Source: Xanthostigma xanthostigma (taxonomy: Eukaryota > Arthropoda > Insecta > Raphidioptera > Raphidiidae). Taken from it: DNA of 64,000 bases. The translations under genes were made by a program, and so were the position numbers. How positions within the stretch are numbered: position 1 is the stretch's first letter; the number at the start of each line of letters is the position of its first letter. Below the pieces are notes generated by a model. That model ran no database searches and had not been told where the DNA came from. It was given only the letters and a program-made list of their open reading frames with translations. The stretch lies in contig OY754466.1 in the NCBI GenBank assembly GCA_963575645.1, positions 38,038,001 through 38,102,000 of the forward strand. The letters run 5' to 3'. This document shows, one piece after another, positions 22,768 through 33,244 of this stretch.

Positions 22768-23035
22768 GGCGTAGCAACGATTTTATCCTACGGGCGGGCC
22801 AAATTTTCAACTCTACCTATATCATCACCAGCTGCCACTTAAATATAATTTGAAAACTGTTCATAGAAGCGAAATCGATCAACACGACTTTCTGGAGAAA
22901 TTTCACGACAAAGAAAATAAGTAGATTATTGTAGATTTGTCTTGTTATTTGTATGTAAACAATTAATATTATAGGTGAGTCACGAGGATTCTAGGGTGCG
23001 CCAGGCCCACCTGCCCCCCTCCCTCTTGCTACGCC
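22768..23035. mobile_element. Small inverted-repeat element (TIR GGCGTAGCAA)
   Basis: 'ggcgtagcaa' at 22768-22777 faces 'ttgctacgcc' at 23026-23035. Inner blocks 'gggcgggcca' and 'gcccacctgcccccc' are roughly complementary. 268 bp, non-coding. A TSD could not be identified with confidence. Confidence 0.5.
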
Positions 23036-23233
23036 AATCAGTCAAAATTCGACCTTTATTCACTTCGCATTTACTCCGCTAATTTTTTACAATGAATGTT
23101 TTAATTCATTTAATATGAGGTATTTGTAACACATATAGGATCTTTCTGCACTTCTTCCTCTTTATAAATATTATGAACTTTAACTATGCCAAATCTCCAT
23201 GTGCTTAAAAAGAGGTACAAAGTTTTTTCTTCA

Positions 23234-23365
23234 TCTATACTAATATAAAAAGCTGAAGAGTTTGTTTGTTTGGCTGAACGCGCTAATCTCAGGAACTACT
23301 GGTTCGAATTGAAAAATATTTTTTTTATTGGATATAATATCACGCTACGACCAATAGGAGCGAAC
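23234..23365 (+). mobile_element. Helitron-like 5' fragment
   Basis: Begins A|TCTATACTAATATAAAAAG and continues 'gctgaagagtttgtttgttt … gcgctaatctcaggaactac'. It matches the 5' end of the 19873/37667 family and is lost after about 23365. Confidence 0.65.
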
Positions 23366-23549
23366 ATATAAAAACCGTCACGAAACCCAGTGCCACAGCA
23401 TGCTTGAAATCTAGCAAAGAATCAACCGCGGCAAAACCAGCCCTGTTGTTCAGGATTCCGCGCGTTTTCATCCCCCGACAAAATATCCTATCAGCAAAAC
23501 TGGTGTAGAATTACTGTAGGTATTACTATCTCACTTTGTATATACACGA

Positions 23550-24625
23550 TCCCGTAATTGTTTTTTAAAGGACTCTCTCCCAAAAGTCCTCATCTTTTCA
23601 CTGCGCAAAAAACGCCATCGCATCGACACGATCCCGTAATTGTTGACGTGATAACGTCTTATAAATTGATGAATCACCAATCTTATAAATTGATAAAACA
23701 CCGGCTGCATGCACGAAAAAGTGTAACGTTCTTAAATCCGTAACGCGTAACGTTCCGCCTGACCCTGTGCGTGCTTTTTGCTAATTTCTCGCTCAATTTA
23801 AATCAGATCGGTTTGAAACCTTAAACGAAAGAGGAGAACGTTTTACATAGATTTCGTATAACAGAATTTGCCTAAACAGTTTTTTTATACAAATTTATAT
23901 AGAAAAATAGCTGTATAAATGCAATGTTGTCTAATGAATGGCGCGACGCGGTCGGTCGTCTTTGTTTGCCGTACATGGAAATTAGAAGATAACGTATGTC
24001 TTGTCTTAACATGAAAACGGCTGCATTTCTAATGTTTAATTCAATTTTTTGACATTAGTATTTTGTGAAATGCAACGCCTTCTAAGTTAAGTATTGGAAT
24101 AACTAATTATTATTAGAACATAATACTTTGACAGTTGCAAACGTCACTTTTGACATTTCTTATCATTCCGACACCAAGGATAAGCGGATTGAAACCAAAT
24201 TTTGGGAGGTTTAGGTTATGTATTACGGAATACGTTATCACGTAAAACTATCATCCGTAAACCGACTTTACAGACAACCAATTTTTTTTTTAAAGAATTC
24301 CCCCAAACGCTCTCCTCTTTTCACTGCGCAAAAAACGCCATCGCATCAACAAGAATCCGTAATTGTTTTTTTAAAGAATTCCCCCCAAACGCCTTCCTCT
24401 TTTCACTATGCAAAAAAAACGGCATCGCATCGACACGACCGCGCAATTGTTTTTTAAAGAACTCTACCCAAACGCCTTCCTCTTTTAACTGGGCAAAAGA
24501 AAAACGCCATCGCATCGACAGCACCCCGTAATTGTTTTTTAAAGAACTCTCCCCAAACGCCTTCCCCTTTTAACTGCGCCAGAAAAACGCCATCGCATCG
24601 ACACGACCCCGTAATTGTTTTTAAG
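23550..24625 (+). repeat. ~84-bp minisatellite, six or so units, split by an insertion
   Basis: Units run from 'ccgtaattgttttttaaag' through 'actctccccaaacgccttcc' to 'aaaacgccatcgcatcgac'. One unit is at 23551-23633. The array then resumes at 24282, with units to about 24356, 24440, 24525 and 24608 and a partial end near 24625. The 23645-24281 element sits inside it. ORFs across the array (24202-24531 and overlaps) are products of the repeat, not genes. Confidence 0.8.
23645..24281 (+). mobile_element. T-tract-inserting element, copy in the minisatellite
   Basis: Begins 'gacgtgataacgtcttataa' and ends 'gactttacagacaaccaa'. 637 bp. Both ends are placed by the interrupted minisatellite. A subterminal inverted motif is present (5' 'acgtgataacgt'; near the 3' end 'acgttatcacgt'). 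Other copies are at 32448-33105, 56312-56999 and 62798-63372, plus the old one at 350-1300. All four younger copies are flanked by T runs on both sides. No ORF. Confidence 0.75.
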
Positions 24626-25361
24626 TCGGGGGATATATTGCCCGTCTAGGATATTTAGTCAAGATGGTATTTTGTCGGGAGATATTATGTCAAGGGATCA
24701 AGATTCGCATTACCAAATATAGTACGAATTTTAAAAGAAGACTGGTCGATGGAATGTAGTAGACCCTATTGCAGAAGAGCGCACATGCAATTTATATTAG
24801 TAAAAGGTAATGATCCTGGAACCGCTTATATGCAATAAGGGACACAATGGTACACACCAGCCACTTCTGGCCCTTACCCGAACGCACAGTAGGTATGGTA
24901 TGTTATGTATGGTCTCCAATATTCGTGCTTCCATGATCCAAACCGACTATACACGCAAGGTCCGGGTACTGGCTGCTTTATATTGTTATGTTATAGAGTT
25001 AAGTTAGACAGACGTGGGGCCATGACTAGAAAAAGAGAATATTATAATAACACCGTCTGTTTAAGTCTATGCAGTGTACAGTGCGCGTCACTCTTTCTCT
25101 CTCACTCTTTTATAAATGTGTGTGTGTGTGCGGAACATTGCCACGAGCATTAATTTCGCACTGTACAGGTCTCTCTGTGTGTGTGAGTGCGTGGCGGCTA
25201 GGCCACAACACTCTGTGTTCTATAGACCATGCGGTCCCGCCATCCGTGTTGATGATTGGCAAAATGCGTGTGCGATAGGTGATGTGAGGTTATTCTGCGC
25301 ATTTAGGCGAACTTCACACTAGTCCGATAGACGATTATATAATGGACGCCTTATAGTAAGA
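24626..25361. other. Spacer with short GT-rich tracts
   Basis: Overlapping ORFs of 65-82 codons at 24810-25322 are low-complexity (GT/CTCT-rich around 25080-25190) with no domain. I do not call a gene. Confidence 0.45.
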
Positions 25362-25580
25362 CTAGCGGTCCCGCCCGGTTTCACCCGGGTGCAAAAGAAC
25401 GAATGGGGGGAGGGACATGAGTACGCGCGTTCATCTTAGTTTACCGAGATGAATGTTGTGTCCAAATTTCATGATGATCGGAGTTACCGTTCAAAAGTTT
25501 TTGTCGGACGGACTAATTTTGAGTTACATTTTTCATTGATGCTCCGCTCCTATTGGTCGCAGCGTGATGTTATATAGCCT
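25362..25580 (-). mobile_element. Helitron-like 3' fragment
   Basis: The reverse 3' end 'ctagcggtcccgcccggtt' at 25362 is preceded by A. It continues like 19873-20579 for about 220 bases, then is lost near 'tatatagccttcc'. No tRNA module remains. Confidence 0.65.
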
Positions 25581-25688
25581 TCCTTATGTATTTAAAATAT
25601 AAGACGTTTTTTTGTTAGAGAACATTCCGTAGCTTCTACATGAATGATTTTTTTAACCGTAAACTCTTGTCAGTCTTATATACTTATA

Positions 25689-26501
25689 CTAGCGGCCCTG
25701 TACGTGCTTCGCTACGTATAAAGTGAAATAATAAAACAAATTAATTGAAACATCTATCTATCTATCTATTTTATTAATTGCTAGCTATTTTAAAATATAC
25801 ATGGGCGTATATGTGTGTATGTCGAGCACTCCGGCTGCGCCGTCGTGCTCGAAAAAAAATAGCGTAAAGTATTCGTGGATAACTGGTCTTTAAAACACTT
25901 GCTCTATTTCGAGCACTCCGGCTGCGCCGTCGTGCTCGATACATGGGCGTATATGTGTGTATGTCGAGCACCCCGGCTGCGCCGTCGTGCTCGAAAAAAA
26001 ATAGCGTAAAGTATTCGTGGATAACTGGTCTTTAAAACACTTGCTCTATTTCGAGCACTCTGGCTGCGCCGTCGTGCTCGAATGCTATTGAATTGTAGCT
26101 TATATGAAACGTTGCGCCATCTATTGAATATTCACTCAATCCAGTCAACAGGTATCGCCATCTGTTAGAATCCTTTGGTGCTAACAGCCGGCTGCGCCGT
26201 CGTGCTCGAATGCTATTGAATTGTAGTTTATATGAAACGTTGCGCCATCTATTGAATATTCACTCAATCCAGTCAACAGGTATCGCCATCTTTGGAGCTA
26301 ACAGATAATTATGACTGTCAAGGAATAGACAAATAATTTGCAATAAAATAATATTGCGACTATAAATTGAAATGTAAGCTATCCTATCTTTCAAGTTGGG
26401 TCGAATTGCACACGGTGTGCAAATCAAATTTAAAATCGGTTCAGTAGTTTAGGAGTTCATCGCGGACAAACAACGTGACACGTAATTTTTATATATAAAG
26501 A
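25689..26501 (-). mobile_element. Helitron-like element with internal tandem hairpin repeats
   Basis: On the minus strand it starts TCTTTATATATAAAAATTAC (26501) after A and ends 'gtacagggccgctag' (25689) before T. 813 bp. The interior holds two tandem duplications and five copies of a 'ggctgcgccgtcgtgctcga' block. No coding region. Confidence 0.7.
25797..26310. repeat. Two tandem duplications (141 bp and ~127 bp) with a shared hairpin
   Basis: A 141-bp unit starts near 25797 and 25938. A ~127-bp unit starts near 26082 and 26209. Three to four units carry the hairpin TCGAGCAC / CGGC-TGC-GCCG / GTGCTCGA, whose arms pair except for a TC/TC internal loop. The last 'ggctgcgccgtc' copy lacks the left arm. 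Confidence 0.75.
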
Positions 26502-27466
26502 TTTATGTCGTGTCATCGATGGATAAGCTCAACTAGTTTTTACTCCAAGTCAATGAGTCTACAATATGATAATCTATTTCCACAAGAACGTCTATACTAT
26601 ATTTCATTAAAATTGGTCCACGCATTGGGCCGTAATTGTGGAATGACAGAACAAATCAGCAGAACCAAATGCTGATTAACTGACTTACATTTTTTGTATG
26701 GTTCCCAGACATTTTTACATAAATTTATGTGAGAGCAGTTACTAGAGCACTATACATAACAATTTTTATATACAATCATCTACCAGCTATTTTCCTCCGT
26801 GGCTGATTGTTGAAGGTTTCCGACTTATTTCTTTCTTTTTAGTGATTAGTTTCATTTTGGTGTAGTCGGTTTTTTTTTTAATATATATTTTTTTTCTCAT
26901 TTTAAGCTATTGCATAGCTTAAATTTGTAGTTTTACGAAACCTGAGTACATGGCGACATCTCTTAAGGCATTTTTTGCACTGCATGTAACTTATATTGCT
27001 ACTGACATTTAGCGAATTTTAGTATATGTACTGCCGAAGCAAGTACGGTAGACCGTCTCAACAACTCATCGGGGTCACGTGACCCTGACGCGTCAGATTT
27101 GACGCGAGTTTAACAGTTTTTACCCATTGGCCATTTTAGGTTATGTGCAGAGAAAGTATATATGATATTATATCTATATAAATGTACATCGCGCGAAATT
27201 TTATGATCAAACTCTTAATATCGTTCTTTTTGTTCAAATTTTTTGAATGAATAATTGTTTTGGTGTGTAATTACACTATTTATACCTTATTATTTATACC
27301 TAGCTATTTTCGTTTTATAGAGAAGAAAAACTTAAAGACCTAAAAAGAATATGCAATAGCTTTACCGCGGCAGTCCCCGAGTGCCATACGTATTTTTTTT
27401 TGCGTATACGAGTATTTTTTTAAAATTTCTTTTTGTAGTTTATGTCAAAAAAAATGTAATATAATA
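26502..27466. other. Spacer without recognised gene
   Basis: Mostly A+T-rich. It contains the perfect palindrome GGGTCACGTGACCC at 27072-27085 beside 'gacgcgtcagatttgacgcg'. No ORF is credible. Confidence 0.45.
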
Positions 27467-27468
27467 TA

Positions 27469-28340
27469 CAGGGTGAGTCAGACCACCCGTATCAGTCGTT
27501 TTTTTCAAAAACGGTTAGTCGTAGAGAGTTGCCTCAAAAATCTGTATTATAAAAGCCCTAATGAAGAATCGAATGGTGATATTTTTTCCCCCCGGAAAGG
27601 TCGGCTTCCCTGTTAGTTTGCTCCGGAATGTTCAGAACTCTGGAATGTTAAATGGCACGATAGGTCGAAAGTGGTATTGTTGAAAAGATCTTTAAAAAAT
27701 AAGCAAGTTTTGTAGGACATTTTTTTTTGTTACTGCCACCCGTGTTAAGTAATATTCGTTTGAAATTATTAAATTAACATGTCAGAATAACAAAAAAGTC
27801 GGCATTTAAAATCTAGTTACCTATAATTAAACAATGTCACAATAAGTTTTCAATAATTGCAATTGTTTTTTTTTTGTCGGAAAATACTTCCAGGTACTCA
27901 TAACATATCTAGAAGAGCTTTTCAGTGTTTAGAAGTAAATTGAAGACAGTTTGAACATTTGTGACATTGTTTAATTAGGTAACTAGATTTTAAATGCCAA
28001 CTTTTAAAATTAAGTTTGTTATTCTTACATGTTAATTTAATAATTTCAAACGAATATTACTTAACAGGGGTGGCAGTAACAAAAAAAAATGTCCTACAAA
28101 ACTTGCTTATTTTTTAAAGATCTTTTCAACAATTCCACTTTCGACCTATCGTGCCATTTAACATTCCGGAGTTCTGAACATTACGGAGCAAACTAACAGG
28201 GAAGCCGACCTTTTCGGGGGGAAAAAATATGACCATTCGATTCTTCATTAGGGCTTTTATAATACAAATTTTTGACACAACTCTCTACGACTAACCGTTT
28301 TCGAAAAAAACGACTGATACGGGTGGTCTGACTCACCCTG
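27469..28340. mobile_element. Fold-back element with ~375-bp inverted arms
   Basis: It starts 'cagggtgagtcagaccaccc' and ends with the reverse complement, flanked by TA on both sides (27467-27468 and 28341-28342). The arms (27469-~27842 and ~27957-28340) are near-complementary throughout with scattered mismatches. The loop is ~115 bp. Non-coding. The TA target suggests a Tc1/mariner-type transposase in trans, but that is inference. A transcript would form a very long hairpin. Confidence 0.85.
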
Positions 28341-28342
28341 TA

Positions 28343-28932
28343 GGTATACCTAGATACTACTATTTAGAGTTGGCTATTTAATAACTTTTATTTATTCTTA
28401 TAAAAACAATTTTTTTATTCCCTCTCTCTTTTTTGATTCACAAACGCCATATTTAAGTATTATGCCCTATGTCACTCCCACATTAAAGACGAATTTAACG
28501 ACACCTCATATGTTCAAATCCAATAAGGCGTTTAGCCTACAGAGCGTGCCAAAGAAATAACCATAATATATACACTCGCAAAAAACATTACCCTCCTTCT
28601 GGGGCGTAAAACGCAAAATAGAGATTGTGGTCTTACATTTAAAAAATAAAAAAAAAACAATACAAAGAAAATTGGAAATATGTTTGCGACAAATATTTAT
28701 ATTCAATTGGATGAATAGTATATATATGTTTGTTTAAAATTCTGTTGCCACCTTGCGTAATCTAAAAAGCGATTGGCAACATTGCCAATTATATCTATTC
28801 GCGCACGCATTTATGCGGAGTTAAAATATATTAAGCCACGTTTACATTGTGCAAACAGATTTGGCGTAAGATCGCAGCCTATAATATTAAAATTTCTATG
28901 GGACAATCGTTAAATGTTTTATCACAACCATA
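28343..28932. other. Spacer without recognised gene
   Basis: A 66-codon reverse ORF at 28506-28706 has no motif. Nothing else seen. Confidence 0.45.
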
Positions 28933-28940
28933 AGTGTACG

Positions 28941-30315
28941 CAGTGCCGGGGAGGCGACCGGGGCGGCTTCCCGGGGCGCCAGGTACTACATAGCGTCGCG
29001 AGCGCCAGCTCAACCACTTAATTTGAATAGATACCTATTTTTATCGATCTAAAGAAAAACTAGACTCAACGTATTACTTTTATAGACTTCTTAGCTTAAG
29101 CAACGAATAATTTCTAGATGGAAAAGTTGAAAGCAGAACATTTGACTTAGGAACTTTGTTTGTACTAGTTAGGAGATAAACATACTAAAAGTCCTTACCC
29201 CTCCGAGGTACGCCCGAAGGGGGGGAGCACAAAGAAGGTGCCGTTTTTTGGTTTTTTGCTTTCATCTCGAAAACGGTACGTCGTACGAAATTTTGTTGTA
29301 ATACATGATGAAAGCTGATAAAATTCTCTACAACTTTAGTTTTCACACTTTCTATCTCCAATCTTTGCCTAGCTATGAGCTCCGAAAAATGGTCAATTTT
29401 CAAAAAGGTGTTAAATTCTCTTTAGCACATTGTAACAATACGAATTTGTCAAAATCATTTCGTATTGCTCATCCACATTATTAAAAACACCCACACGCTA
29501 TTAAAAAATAACATAAGCTGGGAGTACCTCCACGCAGGGCCCTCTTTCCCACTGGGCACTCTGGGCACGTGCCCAGGGCCCCGCGATCAATAGGCACCCC
29601 TAGTTCCTGCCAGATCACCAAACGATAATCGATATTCATTACCGAAAAACATATTTATTTCGAATGACTGAGTAGAACACCTATTTGCTTATTAGCTTTT
29701 GTATGCGCGACGCTACTCTATTCTCGCCCGAAAATCAGGCTTTTCGATTTCAGCATGTTTAGGTAAATTTAAATATATAAAACTGCAATTTAATGGTATA
29801 CTAAGTACCTAAACTGTTTAAAACAAAAATCATCATTGAACTAGTTTTTCATATACTTAATTTTTCGGAGCTCATAGCTAGGCAAAGATTGGAGATAGAT
29901 AAAAAGTGTGAAAGCTAAAGTTGTAGAGAATTTTATCATCTTTCAATATGTATTACAACAAAATTTCATACGATGTACCGTTTTCGAGATGAAAGCAAAA
30001 AACCAAAAAACGGGACCTTCTTTGTGCTCCCCCCCTTCGGGCGTACCTCGGAGGGGTAAGGACTTTTAGTATGTTTATCTCCTAACTAGTCCAAACAAAG
30101 TTCCTAAGTCAAACGTTCTGCTTTCGACTTTTCCATCTACATTCCGCTTATGAGCACTCATTGACCTAACTGTCTAGTTTTCTATTAATTCAGTAAAATA
30201 TATGGTACAAATTCAAAAAAATAAGTTTTTTTAATTGTAATGAAATAAGTATACCTAAAAGGGCGCCAAAGGCATGACTTCGCCCGGGGCGCCTAGATGG
30301 CTAAGCCCGGCCCTG
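28941..30315. mobile_element. hAT-like element (outer), containing a fold-back element
   Basis: It begins 'cagtgccggggaggcgaccg' and ends 'gctaagcccggccctg'. Inner blocks 'cccggggcgcc' (left) and 'gcccggggcgcc' (right) lie near both ends. Flanking 8-mers 'agtgtacg' and 'agtatatg' agree at 6 of 8, so the TSD is aged. Almost all of the interior is the fold-back element 29092-30165. Confidence 0.55.
29092..30165. mobile_element. Fold-back element, copy A
   Basis: The left arm (about 29110-29400) and right arm (about 29865-30140) are reverse complements, including 'tccttacccctccgaggta' and 'cgaagggggggagcac'. Outer sequences 'tagcttaagcaacgaataat' and 'tgagcactcattgac' are shared with copy B at 47085-48296 and set the limits. 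The right arm lacks about 130 bp present in copy B. The loop contains a G+C-rich block ('ggcacgtgcccagggcccc') that may be part of another insertion. Confidence 0.75.
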
Positions 30316-31169
30316 AGTATATGATAGTATTTTTTTGTTACACATACAGAGTGGCTAGAACATTTTCTGAGAAACCTGAAAAGTGTTTAACCAAGAGAAT
30401 AAAAATACAAAAAAGACTGCTAAAATCATATCCACTCCTTTTGGATTTGCCATAGTCGGGAACAAAATTCATATAAATACAGATCAACAAATGTTTCCTT
30501 TTAAATTGCAACAAGAGGTCTTCAAACCGATTTTTATTGCACGCGATGCGAAGTCAAATAAATGTTTTCAAATTCGGTCTTTGCCCATTACAGCTTTTAA
30601 GGTATAAAACCTTGTTACCAAAAATGTATTCTTTTTTGCATTGCTAAATAAAAGTACCATAAACCTTTCTTTGGACAGGCAAACGTGAAAATAAATTTTG
30701 AAATCGTTTGAAATCGAAGGATTGAAATATTGAAACACTTAATCTCTCTTCCACCCCTGCTTGCTGAAAAAGTATGAGCGAAAATTTAAATTTTATCCTG
30801 TTAATTTTGATGTTACAGTCGGCAACTTCACCTTGTTTATTTAGATGTTACAGAGTGCGCGCAAATCGTAAAAAATCACCCTCAACATTTTTTCATAAAG
30901 CGCCAAAAAAGGTATAACTTCAATAATGTTTTTTGGGCATAAAAATAATCATACGGTCGAAATGAATATTAAATTTGAAAAAAATATTCGATTTAAAACG
31001 TCAGTTGGCGCGTTTGGTTGGGAGTAAAACCGTGCAGTTGGCACGACACTGTTCATGGGACGTGTTACGTTTCATTTGCGTTTGCTGTGTGTATGCGTTG
31101 GACATCCGTGTGTTAGTGCTTGTTGTGTGTGTGTGTTGGAGTGGCGAGCATAGATGACCGGATGAAATT
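30316..31169. other. Spacer; dispersed repeat near the right end
   Basis: 31004-31165 resembles 16830-17010 (shared 'gttgtgtgtgtg' and 'ggcacgacac'-like text). The 74-codon ORF at 30383-30607 has no recognisable domain and I do not call it. Confidence 0.4.
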
Positions 31170-32217
31170 TATTTTATACTTTTTAGTTCGCTTTAAAAAC
31201 GTGGTATATTAAAAATGTTTTTGTTTTTACTATTTTTATGCTTTTTAGTAAAAAAAAATACATCGTAAAACACTAAAATTATTACATGTCGCATTGGGGA
31301 TCGAACGCGCGACCTTCGCGTTATTAGCACAGTGCTCTAACCAACCGAGCCACAGAGCCACTGTGTGCTTTGTGCCTTACAACGGTAAACAAGTAAGAAT
31401 TAATTATATGTATTTATTAAAATTAAAATTTCCTTTTTTTTTTCTTTATTTTAGTATTTTCTCGTATTGTCATCTAATTCTAAGTTATGTTAAAAATTTC
31501 AAGTCTCTATCTCATCAGGAAGCTAGTTTAAAATCAATTATAAAGTTCCGTCCGACATACACGAAAAGCAAGTTAATATAAACGTGGTAAAATTCAAGTA
31601 AAACCTAAAATGCAAATAAATTGGAAACTCTCGACATTTTGTAAAAATTACCACCTTTATAGCTGGATCCTTTTATTAAATAACTCACTTTAAGTTCGTT
31701 TTTTTTAATGGATTTTTTATACTATAACACGTTAATAAAAAAAATGTGCATTGCGTTACGTTTGCGCTTACGCTACGACCGTTACGTCGGTAGGTGTAAG
31801 CGTACGCTTATGTCGCGAGATCGCAAACAGTCGAACACACCACACACATACAAACACAGTCGCATTAGAGACACATTCATTTATCGCGAGCGCTAAGTCC
31901 GCCGCGCCGGCACATAGCTTACTGTCTATCCTCGTGGGTCTGGTCGCGATGACGTAGGCCAGCACTAGACCGCGTGACGTAGGCAAGTACAACACGACCC
32001 GCAGCTTGTCTGTTTGTTGTACTGCGGCCTGCATAACTGCCTGGCAACTTACTCAACGTTTTACGCACCGCTGCCGCCGCGCTATGATATTGTGCATTTT
32101 TTTATTGTAAACAAACAATACTGAGTCAAATTGCGTTTTTGAGCCCGAGCAATTAATAATAAAATAAAAAAAATTTAATAAACGAAATTTTTAAAACAAA
32201 CTAAAAAGTATAAAATA
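31170..32217. mobile_element. Inverted-repeat element enclosing a tRNA-Ile-derived module
   Basis: 'attttatactttttagttcg' at the left faces 'aaactaaaaagtataaaat' at the right. Inner 'ctttaaaaacg' and 'aatttttaaaac' continue the inverted repeat. Related termini occur near 32375-32400 and 51775-51800. TSD unclear. The interior includes the tRNA-like 31288-31359 and a G+C-rich block 31745-32080 with ORFs on both strands that show no domain. Confidence 0.5.
31288..31359 (-). pseudogene. tRNA-Ile(AAT)-derived sequence
   Basis: The minus strand carries GGCTCGGTTGGTTAGAGCAC, anticodon loop CTAATAA (AAT) and T-arm CGCGTTCGATCCCC, all Ile-like. The acceptor ends do not pair, so this is a tRNA-derived SINE-like module. 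To its right, 31370-31581 is homologous to 33245-33470, so the module belongs to a repeat family. Confidence 0.65.
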
Positions 32218-32447
32218 ATTGTTTTGAAACGAATAAAGTGAGGCGCTTTATTCGTTTTATTTAATAAATTGATTTTTTCATTGATAGCTACTCTCCACAC
32301 TTCTTATAACTACATAACTATCGCATGCGCCCCACGTTTTTCATTTAAAATCCTACAAGTTAAAAAAATATTGTATACTTTTTAGTTCGTTTTAAAAACG
32401 TGATATATGAAATTTTTTTTTATTTATTTTATAATTTTCTTCTTTTT

Positions 32448-33105
32448 GACGTGATAACGTCTTATAAATTGATGAATCACCAATCTTATAAATTGATAAA
32501 ACACCGGCTGCTTGCACGAAAAAGTGTAACGTTCCTAAATCCTAACGTTCCTAACGTTCGCAACGCGTAACGTTCCGCCTGACCCTGTGCGTTCTTTTTG
32601 CTAATTTCTCGCTCAATTTAAATCAGATCGGTTTGAAACCAGTCTTAAACGAAAGAGGAGAACATTTTACATAGATTTCGTATAACAGAATTTGCCTAAA
32701 CAGTTTTTTTATACAAATTTATATAGAAAAATAGCTGTATAAATGCAATGTTGTCTAATGCATGGCGCGACGCGGTCGGTCGTCTTTGTTTGCCGTACAT
32801 GGAAATTAGAAGATAACGTATGTCTTGTCTTAACATGAAAACGGCTGCATTTCTAATGTTTAATTCAATTTTTTGACATTAGTATTTTGTGAAATGCAAC
32901 GCCTTCTAAGTTAAGTATTGGAATAACTAATTATTATTAGAACATAATACTTTGTAAGTTGCAAACGTCACTTTTGACATTTCTTATCATTCCGACACCA
33001 AGGATAAGCGGATTGAAACCAAATTTTGGGAGGTTTAGGTTATGTATTACGGAATACGTTATCACGTAAAACTATCGTCCGTAAACCGACTTTACAGACA
33101 ACCAA
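32448..33105 (+). mobile_element. T-tract-inserting element, second copy
   Basis: Begins 'gacgtgataacgtcttataa' after TTTTT and ends 'cagacaaccaa' before TTTTTT. It is collinear with and very similar to 23645-24281, with an extra 'taacgttcctaacgttcgc' block near 32545. 658 bp, no ORF. Confidence 0.75.
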
Positions 33106-33166
33106 TTTTTTAGTTAGTAAAAACGTGGTGAAAACAAAAATACATCTTAAAAAAATAAAAATATAT

Positions 33167-33239
33167 GGGCCATGGGGGTCGAAACCCCGACCTTTTGCGT
33201 AGATGGCACGACGCTCTAATCAACTGAGCTACGGCTAAA
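33167..33239 (-). pseudogene. tRNA-Ile-derived sequence with altered anticodon loop
   Basis: The minus strand reads TAGCTCAGTTGATTAGAGCG, then loop CCATCTA where Ile(AAT) has CTAATAA, then GGGGTTTCGACCCCC and GGCCCA. D and T arms are well kept but the anticodon loop and one stem side are changed. The right flank matches the flank of the 31288-31359 module. Confidence 0.6.
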
Positions 33240-33244
33240 GATTA

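Noticed and set aside
24202..24531. 109-codon ORF with internal repeats
   Set aside because: It is the translation of the 84-bp minisatellite plus the end of the inserted element.
23550..24625. CRISPR-like array (regular repeats of about 84 bp)
   Set aside because: Whole units repeat with no unique spacers, no cas genes, and the DNA is eukaryotic; it is a minisatellite.
31288..31359. Functional tRNA-Ile gene
   Set aside because: Acceptor ends do not pair; flanks are repeat family sequence.
31294..31581. 95-codon ORF sharing its C-terminus with one at 33285-33506
   Set aside because: Shared text is a dispersed repeat that begins inside a reversed tRNA-like module; the two frames are open only in patches.
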